A stretch of DNA of 64,000 nucleotides, from assembly GCA_032209605.1 (NCBI GenBank), contig JASFXZ010000001.1, forward strand, positions 44,086,619 to 44,150,618, read 5' to 3'. The translations under genes and the position numbers were made by a program. Below, one piece after another: positions 1-11,760 of this stretch. The notes under the pieces were generated by a model. The model saw only the letters and a list, made by a program, of their open reading frames with translations, was not told where the DNA came from and did no database searches. Every line of letters starts with the position of its first letter. Positions within the stretch are counted from its first letter, which is position 1. Origin of the DNA: Mactromeris polynyma. Lineage: Eukaryota > Mollusca > Bivalvia > Venerida > Mactridae.

Positions 1-1294
1 CCCTGTAACTAAATTTTTGGCAGTTTTGAGTATTTGGTCTTTCCAAGCTCTTCTGTATTACCTATATTGTTCTGGAATGCACATAATTTAAATAAAATGC
101 AATTCCATAACCCCATATCATATGTAACAATTATCTCGAGAGGATAACACTTTACAGGGTTCTGGAAATAATGCAATGACATCTCTGGCCAAATTGAATA
201 TCATTATTTCTAAATTTTTAGTCAAAAAGAGGAAATTAGCTGATACAAGGAAGAATCTCCCCCGAAGTAATTTATACAATATAGGTGAAAAAAATTCTCA
301 TGTGAAAAAGAATCTGAGAATTCAGCAGTTTTGCAAGTGGAAATATTGTTATCACTAAAATTCGCCATTATTTTCACATTGCAAGCTTTACCAATTGTAA
401 AGTTACATATCTAAAAGGTGCACAAAGCATGAAGCCAGTATATTGTAGTAGATCACAGTGCATTCTGTGGTCATCTCTGAACTACGATTTGGGATGACAA
501 ATGGACAGATTTATGTAAGAGATATAACCACACAACACATGGGCCTAGATTTCAAACCAATAAACACTTGATCAACTGAAGTCACCTACCACTACTATCA
601 ATTGAAAAATACAAGAGATGCCATCTCGTTCATTTATAGCGTGGCCATCATCTACAGAAAAGCACAGCATTTAGTATACTGGTAGATATTTATTGATGAA
701 CAACTGAAATTATGCATAATGAAATAAGTGATACAGCTAGTGTGAATGCCCGATCATTGAAGTTTTCCACAGTCATGCGATTTTGACCAATAATTCTACA
801 GTTTCTTCAAACATTCAAGAAAACGGATGGATAGGTACACAAAACTTTTTCTCAAATGATTGGAGAAAATGTAGTATTATAGGGCAAAATCTCAGTGCAA
901 AAAGAAACTAATGATCTGATGCTCATACTGGCTACATCAGTATTTGATATAACTATAAGTATTATGTCATTACGCCTACAACTCCATTATAGTGCACTGG
1001 GGGGGTCCAAGACTCACGATTGCGTTAAAATTCGACCGCGTTATATTCTAAAGACATATTAACCATACCAACTTACCTCAACCACCCAATATAGCATTGT
1101 GCTACATATTCATAAATTTCGTATCAGTTTAATAAAAACACGCAGGTAGATGAAAATAATATAAAACTTATTTATGCATATAATTCTGAGCAATTTAAAT
1201 ACAAATTAAAACAATGCTAAAATGTGGTCATACGGAAACGTGACATTTTGGCTGTGTGAACTGCATAGAAAATCTACCTTAGAAGGTGACATAC
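1..1294. other. CSK intron, runs off the left edge
   Basis: This is the stretch downstream (minus strand) of the exon that opens the CSK kinase domain. I looked for the next kinase exon (the VAVK-type beta-3 segment) on the minus strand and could not recognise one, so the remaining kinase exons probably lie beyond base 1. The only structure seen is an old dispersed repeat at about 720-960. Confidence 0.5.
720..960 (-). repeat. Old dispersed repeat, partner of 46730-46985
   Basis: The reverse complement of this stretch shares ordered blocks with the plus strand at about 46730-46985. Shared blocks include GATTTTGCCCT, CTACATTTTCTCCAATCATT, GAAGAAACTG and ACTTCAATGA, with diverged spacers. The two copies lie in opposite orientation about 46 kb apart. 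Family unknown. Confidence 0.6.
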
Positions 1295-1463
1295 CTCCAA
1301 ATTCTCCTTTTCCTACAAGTTCTCCAACCGTAAGGTCAGATAGACTGATTGTCCAACCTCCCAGTGCAAACTCTTCAGGTGACACAGAGAAAAAATTTCC
1401 ACCCAACCTTGGTAAAGGTGTGATTAATTTTGTACATAAACCGTCAGCATCCTTTGAATAATG
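1295..1463 (-). CDS. CSK: CSK exon: end of SH2, linker, start of kinase domain
   Basis: 169 bp, entered in phase 0 after TTTTGTAG and left in phase 1 at GGAG|GTATGT. It begins HYSKDADGLCTKLITP, the last SH2 strand of CSK proteins, which must follow a cassette ending in VE or IE. Then comes a linker with FFSVSPEEFALGGW, then the kinase N-lobe ending at the glycine-rich loop GKGEFG (GxGxFG). The tryptophan before the kinase core and the DADGLC segment are the strongest CSK-family signals. This constant exon must be joined to exactly one SH2 cassette; joining it directly to the SH3 exon would read a stop after 13 codons. Confidence 0.95.
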
Positions 1464-1811
1464 CTACAAAACATCAAATAAAACAATTAATTTTCATGAT
1501 TATACAAAAATACCATTACAATTTTTAAGAATGACATAATGCCCTCATGTACCAGATATCTATACACTGCCCACACCAGACTCAGGCTTTAATCAATTCA
1601 GGCTTTAAATAAATCATATAATCATACAATTCGACTTCAATCTCACTTTTTTCGATTATTTAATAGAAAATATAGACATATTATGCAGTAAAGATTTCAA
1701 TTATATTGGCTAGAGCTAAAGTCTGAACACGCTATACTACTGGATGCATTTATTGACATATTACAGTATGTCATGTAATTAACTTTACAGAACAATGAAC
1801 ATTCAAGCTAA

Positions 1812-2504
1812 AAGGGGTGAGACAAAATGGTACGATACATATCACAATACACCTCTCACAATACGATATGTATCACCATATATCATAAAGAATAATAAAA
1901 GTGCTCCAAATGCTGCACTCATTAGCATTAATGGTAAAGAAATATTAACTAAAGTTTGTTAGTTAGGAATATCTAATTATCTATCTAGGAATATTGGTCA
2001 CCTGGGTCGAAAATGGTCAGGGACGAAAATATTGTGGTAGAAACGTACATTTCGGCGACTTTAAAACTAATATTGCAGAGCAACAAGTTTGGATCTCTCG
2101 GGAACGTGACTTATTTTCAAACGAGTATGGGAAAGTGACTTATTTTCAAACAAACACGAAGAAGTATTTAGAATTGCATTGAATTTGATACAAAATTTTA
2201 ATGAGTAAAACCACAACTAATCTCTGTACTGAGTTGTCGTTCGTGTGTTGCCTTGTGTATCAGTTGTGTTATCGATTACAATTTTAACCAATCATTTGCC
2301 TGATTTCATCAGTTTTTCAACATTGTTATGAGTTCTCTGGCAAAAGCTTGAGAATAACACTCGCCCACGTGGACGAGCATTTACATTTTTCGTTATTCAA
2401 TAAGTTAAAATGCTGGATCAATACAATGACGTTTCACAAATCATATTGATACGTGTATCGGGAGTGCTTGCATATGCATCGATCGATTAATTGTCTCACC
2501 CCTA
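1812..2504. mobile_element. hAT-like non-autonomous element
   Basis: The left end reads AAGGGGTGAGACAA and the right end, reversed, TAGGGGTGAGACAA: a 13-bp inverted repeat about 690 bp apart. Subterminal stretches contain CGATACATATC-type and ATCGATCGAT motifs, as is common in hAT elements. The flanks share CAAGC directly outside both ends, compatible with a decayed 8-bp target duplication. No transposase was recognised inside. Confidence 0.6.
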
Positions 2505-4869
2505 CAAGCAATGTAGATTAGCAATCAACTCATTATCTAATTAATTACTGCCTACAACATCAATATTTACTGCATTAAACTATGGTTTTAATATTTTAAC
2601 AAATCAATGAGATGAAAATCAGATGCACACTACAAATTAAATGAACTTTTCACAATAAAATGCAACATATAACAGAATGTGAAACATTTATGTACAATTG
2701 TAATTAAGTGCTAGGTTGGTAAATGTAACTTTAATTGAACACTGGTAATTAATAGTTGTTCACTATCTACACAAAAACATATTAACATTTAGCATGCATT
2801 TAATTACTGTCCAACTAATTTGTTTACAGGACAAGTGCCTATAAGAGGACTTATGTTTTCATGTTAAAAATAAATCAATCCAGAAGTTGTGTTTTATATG
2901 CGCTAGCGTTCTCTCAAGTAAATGATTAGGATGATGCCTTTTCAAAATTATCATAGTCTCTGACAACCAGTTTTAGTGTAGAATATTTTTACTGAAAATC
3001 AGTGTCCATGGTTTTTGTCACTTGAAGGGGTGTAGTGGAAGGACCCTTTGAGTGTGGAAAAAGGGTTCTGAAGTGAATACTAGTACCTGCACATAGGAAA
3101 CTAATTTACATTAATAATCTACATTTCCTTTTTAAAACCTTGTATACTGTATTAACTTTCATAGGCATAACCAACGTAAATGAAAAAAGCAATAATTTTT
3201 CGGATCTGTCATAAAGCTTCCAGGTAAACTTAATAAATTTGATTACGTCAACCGTGTGGTTAAAGCAAGTGTAAACACTGCTTTACATGGGAAACTTGAT
3301 AATAAATGATATGCTAATACATGGACATGTTACAAGCTGATTACTAGTACACATGTTACATTGTTACTCAAACACTTGTCATATATGCATCCTACCGTTA
3401 TCATAAGCATGAAGGTCGTGTAATTATAACAATCAGTTTGCTTACAATGCATACAATGCATACTTTACAGGGAATGAGATGATAAAAAGTAAATCTAACA
3501 TGCATTAATACTTTGTATACATCATGCTTTCAGTAATGTGAATGAATGAAACACATTTGAACAGATCCAATTTTCAGATTGCGCAACAGTTGTTAACTAT
3601 GACAATGAAGTGTTACTTATATACTCAGTACATTTAAAAACACACATTTTTGTATCAGTGGTATGTATTTTAAATGTCATATTATTGTGTTTGATATGAA
3701 AAATATCCATTGATTGAAAGAAAATGGAGCATTCATCCTTGCGTAAAATTAAATAATATCATGTTATGTACTTATCATGTATCCCTAGGTAAATTCATGA
3801 AATTTGAGAAATCTTGCGTTTCTAAATGTACTGAGTAAATAACTAACAAAATATTTATGATACATTTAACGAAACTATTTCGAGAGGTTTATGTAAACTT
3901 TGTGTAGGTTCTTAAATTGATCGATGTTCTTCGACAACTAGCCTCCAATGTCGGACACATCAAATTCGATATTTCCACTAGTCCAGGACAAATGTCCTTG
4001 AAAGATAATTCTAGAGCCAGTAGCAAGCTGAGGGATGATCGATAGACCTTCACACACATAGTACACATATATTAGAGTAAAATACAGAGAAATAACAACA
4101 GAAATGGGGAACAAAATCATTGTTTTTCTTGTCACTTGTATTTAGCAGGCATGAGAAATGCAAAATTTCAAAATCAGCTGAAAATTCAAGGGAGCCACTG
4201 AAGCTTCTATCTAAGATGCCTTAAATTGTCTCAAAAACGGTCCTTGCGAGTGTCAAATCCGTGGATTTTCGCAAATCCGTGGAAAATTCTCATGCCTGAC
4301 TTAGGTAGACAGGAATGAACTACAACTATGAACGGGATCTGCTTTAATTTGCATTCAGCATTGTGAGATACAAGTAAATCATAAACATGCAGGGTCATCA
4401 GCATATACATTACATTATGTGTCTAATTGAGTAATTACTTAATTATTACATCAAGGGAACATGATTTGACTTGCAGTCTGACTATAATTGCAGAGTGAAC
4501 TGGGCCCTGGATTATATTAACAGATATATACTTACACTCAAATCTCAAAATTTATTCATACGAGTCCAATAGTGAGTGAAAATAATAATGTTAAAAGCGT
4601 GCTGAATATTGACTTCTTGGCCCCTTTTCTTCAAGATTGAGTGTAATATGAGATGTGGGATTAAATATTAAGTCAGAGTGTTAAGTGTGACACTGAAATC
4701 CAAATATTACTCCAATATCTCAGAATTACACTGTATTAACACAGAAAAATGGACCAAAAAGAATAATCAGCCCTCATATGATATTTTCAAGCATTTTCCA
4801 AACTCAAAAAACCACTACATTTGTATTAGACTAATAAATTTTGTTTTGAGATTTGAAAGTCAAGTGTAG

Positions 4870-5045
4870 TACAGTAAAACCTGAATTAAAGACCACCTCA
4901 ATAATAAGACCACCTTAAAATTAGACACACAATTGTTCAAGTCCATTTTCACTAGTTTGCTCTGTAGTCATCAACCTTAATAATAAGACCACCTCAATAA
5001 TAAGAGGGTCCAAATGGTGGTCACATTATCGAGATTTTACTGTAC
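4870..5045. mobile_element. Palindromic MITE, copy 1 (ACAGTAAAACCT family)
   Basis: About 175 bp starting TACAGTAAAACC and ending in its near-complement (GATTTTACTGTA). AATAAGACCACCT motifs lie inward from both ends, and the core contains AAGTCCATTTTCACT. At least seven other copies occur in this window. The TA-bounded ends and TIR suggest a Tc1/mariner/pogo-type non-autonomous element (inference). Confidence 0.8.
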
Positions 5046-5365
5046 CGTTACAATCGTGGACACAGGTCAGGTTTTTACATGTTGAGGTGTGACAGCAACA
5101 TTCATATGCATATACATAACCTTTCCATCAGCATTACCGACCACACTACGGTATACATGTATTATGAAATCAAAGCAGTACTTTCACAGAATATGCCAGA
5201 TGTTACCAATGCTCTAGTCCAGTAATGAATTAGGTAAATCATGGTGTTTTTTTAACAAAATACTAACACACCACAGTACTGTTTCTTGTTAATTATAAAA
5301 TGGTTCACCGAATGTTAAACAGGAAAGTACGACATCATCTCTGAACTCAAAATGAAACTCTAAAG

Positions 5366-5562
5366 TATAGTAAAACCTCAATAATAAGACCACCCTTTGG
5401 ACCCAAGAAAAGGTCTTTATATTGAGGTGGTCTTAATATTTAGGTGGTCTTAATATTGAGGTTGCAAAAAGAGCAGCATGGTGAACATGGACTTGAAAAT
5501 TGTGTTCTTAATTTAGAGGTGGTCTCATTATTGAAGTGGTCTCTAAGTGAGGTTTACTGTAT
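5366..5562. mobile_element. Palindromic MITE, copy 2
   Basis: Same family as 4870-5045. It begins TATAGTAAAACCTCAATAAT and ends GAGGTTTACTGTATA, with the inner GGTGGTCTTAATATT motif repeated and the core GGACTTGAAAATTGTGTTCT. Confidence 0.85.
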
Positions 5563-6139
5563 ACGCCAGATGTTATGAACAAGAGTCAAACCCAAACCTT
5601 ACACCTTTATCTATTGTAAAAGTTCGAAACATGATATACAAATTATTTTCAACTAGTCTTATCAGGTCACAAGTTGATAACTGTGTCAGACATGCAGCCA
5701 CTTATCTCTGAGGTCTGGGTAAACTCGTACTATATCCTATGTATATTCTCAGGGTAAATACAACATGGACGTAGGTATCAATATTTATAGATTTGTTGGC
5801 TTACAAGGTAGGGTAGGGTTTATAGTATCACAATAGTTTACAGTAACATTATGTAAGATAAAATATTCACTGAAACACAACAAAATGTTAGATGATATAT
5901 CTCTTCTATCAGCATTCCAAATCCAGTTTAAAATTATTAAAAGAACTAATCACATCTTTGTACATGCAATCAATAATAAATGAGTCATAATTAACCGATT
6001 ACATGAGATACAGTGCGTCCTGTGTATGGAACTGATAAGCTATTCAGAAACTAGTCAATCTATTAAAAATAACAGACGTCTTTTGCTTAAAATGTTTGCC
6101 TTTTTCAGTGATTTTTACTTGTAGACCAGTATTCAAAGG

Positions 6140-6180
6140 TACGAGGGGTGTTCAACAAATACCCAAAAAGGCGCTCCGAA
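6140..6180. mobile_element. Possible isolated mariner terminus
   Basis: TACGAGGGGTGTTCAACAAA resembles the termini of the mariner at 36882-38167 (CGAGGGGCATTC). No second terminus or transposase is seen nearby, so this is at most a solo end. Confidence 0.3.
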
Positions 6181-6804
6181 ATCTTTATTAGTTGCCTATT
6201 ACTGCTAAACTTTGGTCAGATATCAGAGTACAGTAAACACCCTGAAAACCGAACCCTGTCCGGACAAGGTCAAAAGTCTGGTTTTTTGAGAGTTCAGGTT
6301 TACAGAGAACTTATCACAAGACTATAAATTGTCCAGAATTTGCCTTCTTGAGCAACTGTTTCAGTCTGTCTAGCTACATGCGCATGCATAGATGATTATT
6401 TGCTGTAATGAAGTCACATTGAGATGCAAAAAAGTCTGCTTTTATTTGTCAATTAGTTTGTTAAAATGCACACTCTAAATTAACGTAAGATGAAGAGATT
6501 GTTAAATGAATTGTGTATTTACATTATTATTCAAGCATTATTGATAGTAGTAGGCAAATTTTACTATATAGCAACTTCAAGTGTGTCTCATACGCCTTTA
6601 AAAGTACTTGCATAATCTGGAGTACACAGTCTGACACTTAAACAAAAAGGTCTCCCCCTGTCTGGTTTTATGGGGTAAAATATTTGTACAAAATCTGTCA
6701 GGGGCCCCTGCATACAGCCATCTGGAATCCAGAAATCATCGAGTCTGGTATTCAGAAAATATTATGCATTGATTTAATAAAAAACAAGAAATGGGCAATG
6801 CCCA

Positions 6805-8945
6805 CAAACCAGGTTTTAAACTTAATTATTTGTAACCAAGGCTCTATTTGTATAATGAATACATGATGATCATCAATGCTGCAAAGGTGCCAGAGGTGAT
6901 ACATGCATACAAACACTCACACTTTGATGTCAATACACCCACAAATAGCGAAGATATTAAGTGGAAACTGATTTTTAAATTTTAAGTGACCTTGACCTTG
7001 GACGGAACGAACCCAAAAGCAATCCCAAGTGAGATCTTCACATGTTCTTATTATACACCAAGTTTGATGTCAATATGATCAACACATCTAAAGTTATTAG
7101 CCGGAGAGCAAATTGCAATTTTTAGTAAAAGTGACCTTGACCTTTGACGAATAGATTCTAAAAGCAATCCCAAGCGAGCTCTCCACATGTTCTTACTATA
7201 CACCAAGTTTGATGTCAATATGACCAACAAATCTAAAGTTATTCGCCGGAAACCAAATTGCTACTTTAAGTAACGGTGACCTTGACCTTTGGTGGAACGA
7301 GTCCAAAAGCAACCCCAAGCAAGCTCTCCACATTTTCTTACTATACACCAAGTTTGATGTCAATATGATCAACAAAACAAAAGTTATTGGCCGGAAACCA
7401 AATTTCTATTTTTAGTAATGGTGACCTTGACCTTTGATGGACCGAACCCAAAAGTAATCCCAAGCGAGCTCTCCACATGTTCTTACTGTACACCAAGTTT
7501 GATGGCAATATGTTCAACGAAACTCAAGTTATTCGCCGGAAACCAAACTGCTATCTTTAGTAATGGTGACCTTGACCTTTGTCAGAACGGGTCCAAAATC
7601 AATCCCAAGCAAGCTCTCCACATGTTCTTACTGTACACTAAGTTTGATGTCAATAGGATTAACGAAACTAAAGTTATTCGCCGGAAACCAAATTGCTAGT
7701 TTTAGTAATGGTGACCTTGACCTTTGTCGGACCGAACCCAAAAGCAATCCCAAGCGAGCTCTCCACATGTTCTTACTATACACCAAGTTTGATGTCAATA
7801 GGATTAACGAAACTCAAGTTATTCGCCGGAAACCAAATTGCTAGTTTTAGTAATGGTGACCTTGACCTTTGTCGGACCGAACCCAAAAACAATCCCAAGC
7901 GAGCTCACCACATGTTCTTACTATACACCAAGTTTGATGTCAATAAGGTTAACGAAACTCAAGTTATTCGCCGGAAACCAAATTGCTAGTTTTAGTAACG
8001 GTGACCTTGACCTTTGTCAGACCGAACCCAAAAGCAATCCCAAGCGAGCTCTCCACATGTTCTTACTATACACAAAGTTTGATGTCAGTATGATCAATGT
8101 AACTCAAGTTATTCGCCGGAAACCAAATTGCTAGTTTTAGTAACGGTGACCTTGACCTTTGTCGGACCAAACCCAAAAGCAATCCCAAGCGAGCTTTCCA
8201 CATGTTCTTACTATACACCAAGTTTGATGTCAATAGGATTAACGAAACTCAAGTTATTCGCCGGAAACCAAATTGCTAGTTTTAGTAACGGTGACCTTGA
8301 CCTTTGTCAGACCGAACCCAAAAGCAATCCCAAGCGAGCTCTCCACATGTTCTTACTATACACAAAGTTTGATGTCAGTATGATCAATGTAACTCAAGTT
8401 ATTCGCCGGAAACCAAATTGCTAGTTTTAGTAACGGTTACCTTGACCTTTGTCGGACCGAACCCAAAAGCAATCCCAAGTGAGCTCTCCACATGTTCTTA
8501 CTATACACCAAGTTTGATGTCAGTATGATCAATGTAACTCAAGTTATTCGCCGGAAACCAAATTTCTATTTTTAGTAACGGTGACCTTGACCTTTGGCGG
8601 ACAGAACCCAAAAGCAATCCCAAGCGAGCTCTCCACATGTTCTTACTATACACCAAGTTTGATGTCAATATGATCAATGTAACTCAAGTTATTCGCCGGA
8701 AACCAAATTTCTATTTTTAGTAATGGTGACCTTGACCTTTGTCGGACCGAACCCAAAAGCAATCCCAAGCGAGCTTTCCATATGTTCTTACTGTACACCA
8801 AGTTTGGTGACAATATGATCAACAGAACTCAAGATATTCGCCGGAAACCACCCAGTTTGACGCCCGCCCGCCCGCCCGCCCGCCCGCCTGCCCAACGACA
8901 TACACCATTCTAATAACCTGGTTTTTTTCAAAAACCTGGTTAAAA
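6805..8945 (+). mobile_element. Pearl-like element with 13 tandem 145-bp core units
   Basis: Layout: a left segment (CATGATGATCATCAATGCTG at about 6863), thirteen units of about 145 bp each opening GTGACCTTGACC (at 6986, 7131, 7276, 7421 and so on to 8725), a (CGCC)n tract at 8861-8893, and a right segment with ACGACATACACCATTCTAAT. The outer edges carry AACCAGGTTTT (about 6810) and its complement AAAACCTGG (about 8930). The same left and right segments recur at 61720-62640. A left end, a variable number of core units and a microsatellite-bearing right end is the layout described for bivalve pearl elements (Helitron/Helentron-related); that family call is inference. It lies in a CSK intron. 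Unit length is not divisible by three, and the open frames in it are repetitive shadows. Confidence 0.75.
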
Positions 8946-9545
8946 AAAGTGACTTTGTAAGTCGTCCAATTCTCCGAGGTTTTCAGAGCGTTTACTGTAT
9001 TACAAAATACTAACAATCATAACAATGAAGTCTAATACGGCGTACGATTAAAGCACTGTAAAGTCAACATCTCTATTCCTGATTACCATCATACAGACAT
9101 AATGTCAGCTGATGTGCAAGAACAACACAGGCTTTAAAATTCTGAACCATAACTTTACAGTATGAGAGACTCCTCTGATTATTGGAATAGATAAGCCAAA
9201 CAAGGAAGAACCGTATGGTAGTTACAATACTAATTCTGATATTCATTCTGATATTGAATGACACAAGAATAGACCAAACAACTAACATTGTGAAAACCCT
9301 CAAAACTCTACTTATTTATTCAGAAAATGATAAATTACACTTATCACTGAATTCAGGATCAATTTTCAAGAATCAATCTTAACTTATCAATCATAATCCT
9401 TTTCTAAATAAACATGGAACCTAGCTTTAATGTATAACAAGTTTTGCAAAAAGTTCATATCTATCACATTGTATAAAAAGATTTAGTTTTGCATACAACA
9501 TTTTTCAAAGTTTGCAAGAAAGTATATTTGATCTGGATCCTGACC

Positions 9546-9866
9546 CTAAAAACTAATTCTTTGTGAACACGGGGCCTGAGCTTGGAGTTGATCAGTGCAT
9601 TCAATTTTATCCTCCTCATCGAAATACTGTTTCAATCTTCCAACTACTCCGGTAGATATTTCTTTACTGGCAAAGAGTAGAGGGGAAATTCTGGTGCCAC
9701 CGTAACCTCCCGTCAAGCTCGTCACATAAATGTTGAATTGGGGACAAATCTGGATTGTATAGCAGCCAGTCAGTGGATCAATGTTATGGTAAGCCAGGGA
9801 TTTTTGGGAAACTCTGGTAACATGGGGCTGGGTATTATCATGCAGGATACACTCTATTCTACACAA
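9546..9866 (-). pseudogene. Tc1-like transposase relic (C-terminal part)
   Basis: The minus strand encodes ILHDNTQPHVTRV, the second catalytic-aspartate block of Tc1/mariner transposases. After a frame change comes LLYNPDLSPIQHLCDEL, matching the 'YSPDLNPIEHxWDEL' block. The blocks sit in different frames and there is no start or N-terminal DNA-binding region, so this is a broken fragment inside the CSK intron. No inverted repeats could be assigned to it. Confidence 0.75.
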
Positions 9867-10403
9867 TTGAGCTATGGCAAAAAAGTCATCTGACCAAGTT
9901 TCATTATTAGGTTAGTCCGGTACCCAAACATTTCAGTCATAGTTACCCTGGGTTTCTTTATCCTTTTAGTACATAACTGATTTTTTACATATGCCTGATT
10001 TAGATAAAAAAAATCCCTATCAAACGACCCATCTTTTTCAGCGTGAAAGCAGAAAACCAACTTCTTATTCTAACCCTACCTCACATTACCACAAATAGTT
10101 GCAGTTTTCAGATGGTCGCAATTTTCAGACGGTCACAGTTTTCAGACTGTTGCAGTTTTCAGACAGAAATGGTGGGAAATCATATTATTCCTGAATTGAG
10201 TAACGGAAACAAAAACCTAATAGAATTTTGTTTGGACAAAAAATTCAGTCCACTTGTTAGTGAGTCTGTAAATGCTGTTGTTAGGAGTTACAAGCTATGC
10301 ATTCAAGCAGCCTTACACCATATACTGGTAAATGTATAATTACCAATAAAAATTTATCAAAGCAGCAGGATTATAGTAAGCCAGCAACATGGTCAGTAAA
10401 TAC

Positions 10404-10626
10404 CTCAATTAGGCCGGGTAAATTATCAAAGAATGCTTCTTCATCGATAGTTAGTTTATTTTTACTGTAGATAATACGGTAATGTTCCACTTTGCGCCGA
10501 TAGAATACGCTGAGGGTATAATCACCCTTGTAATGTACGCTTTCTCTCACTAGAAACAACCCGTCCGTGTGAGTCTCGAGAAGAAGTTTTTCAGAATTTA
10601 CACGATCGATTTTTCCATGGAACCAT
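10404..10626 (-). CDS. CSK: CSK alternative SH2 exon, cassette A
   Basis: 223 bp, phase 2 in, phase 0 out; acceptor TTGTAG, donor GAG|GTATTT. It encodes 74 residues from WFHGKI to LIE. The phosphotyrosine-binding arginine is present in FLVRES and the beta-D motif in KVEHYRI. It is about two-thirds identical to cassette B, but where B and vertebrate CSK have Cys-Asp-Gly before KVEHYRI this copy has Tyr-Arg-Arg, and its alpha-A/BC region carries one extra residue (ETHTDG). The reading frame is intact with no stop, and the conserved SH2 core argues for selection. It is the cassette nearest the kinase exon. Confidence 0.92.
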
Positions 10627-11540
10627 CTACAATAAGTTTTATTTTTTGTTTTAGGAATCTTAATAAAAAAAGTTAGTTATCACTAATCTAACAGGAGCAT
10701 CCACACTGAAGACAAAAATCAAGTCCATTTCAAGGGGTGAAAGCGAAAACTGGTCTATCTGCATTTACGGTGTAAGTAATGAACTTCACAGTGTGAATAT
10801 GTTTACAAATTCCACTAATTAAAGAAAATTGCAAGAAAATATCAGCCAGGATAAAATTTCTTGCACACAGAAGACAAGTCTATTTTTTACATGACTATTC
10901 AATATATTAATGCCGAATTTTAAACATTTCGATTTGCCAAACCTCCGAACTGCGAACTTTTTGACTCTCGAAGTAAGTTAGTGAAGTAAGTAAAAAAGCA
11001 GATAGAGCGGTTTCTCGCTCATCGGTTAGTATCATATGCTGACAATAGTAAACAGATTCACAATTAAATATCCGAAGTTTTATACGACATGTCTTGTTAG
11101 ACTTTCAAAATAATAAGATTTTTCTGACAGGAATTTCAATTGTGTTCAGATTTGAAACTATTGCAGCACGAGATCTCATGAACTTGATTTTTGCTACAGT
11201 GCATAAATTCACCCACTAATGGTATTCAACACATGATGTACTAATAAACTGTTCCAATCCTTGACCATACCTTTTTCACAATAAATTAATTAAAACTGGT
11301 GATAAAACAAGTCACTAGACAGGAAGTCTGATGGTGAATGTACCAGGTACCGAGGTTACAGTTATCGTATTTAAACTCAGTTCAGTGCTATGTGAGATAT
11401 TCAGAGATAACTTTCCTGATATTAAAGCAATTGTCAAAGATTGTTGTCATCAGTTTACCAGTACTACAACATGCACCATGCACACTATCACAGTAAATTG
11501 TGAAATAAGTCTAATACACAAAACACAAACTTAGATATAC
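10627..11540. other. CSK intron between SH2 cassettes B and A
   Basis: 914 bp, the shortest inter-cassette intron. I see no exon, transposon or tandem repeat in it. A short open frame on the opposite strand at 11331-11534 has no recognisable content. Confidence 0.6.
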
Positions 11541-11760
11541 CTCCACAATTTGTGGCAAATTATCGAAGAAGCTATCCTCGTCTATAGTTAATTTGTTATG
11601 TTTATAAATAATTCGGTAGTGTTCAACTTTGCCGTCACAGCATACACTTAACGTATAGTCCCCTGGAAAATTCACACTCTCGCGGACTAGAAATAATCCA
11701 TCCTGTCTTTGTTTTAACAGATCGGCTGCGTTGTCTCTATTTATTTTTCCATGAAACCAT
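11541..11760 (-). CDS. CSK: CSK alternative SH2 exon, cassette B (most canonical)
   Basis: 220 bp, phase 2 in, phase 0 out; acceptor TTCTTGTAG, donor GAG|GTATAT. It encodes 73 residues from WFHGKINR to QIVE, with [23 protein letters not shown] and NKLTIDE. It keeps the Cys-Asp-Gly and His-Tyr-Arg-Ile features of vertebrate CSK and needs no insertion to align, so it is probably closest to the ancestral exon. Joining it behind cassette C would read ATGGTTTCATGGAAA and hit TAG at the eighth codon. Confidence 0.96.

Larger units (their letters stand above)
1464..10403. other. 8.9-kb CSK intron between SH2 cassette A and the kinase exon
   Basis: No exon was recognised inside. It holds an hAT-like non-autonomous element (1812-2504), two copies of a palindromic MITE (4870-5045, 5366-5562), a mariner-type terminus near 6140, a large tandem-unit element (6805-8945) and a Tc1 transposase relic (9546-9866). 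The stretches 2505-4870 and 5563-6800 show nothing I can name. Confidence 0.7.

Noticed and set aside
7418..8424. Repeated 93-98-codon frames
   Set aside because: 145-bp tandem units give staggered short frames; unit length is not divisible by three and content is the dispersed repeat.
10043..10339. Plus-strand frame of 98 codons near SH2 cassette A
   Set aside because: No recognisable motif, no splice or promoter context; probably chance.
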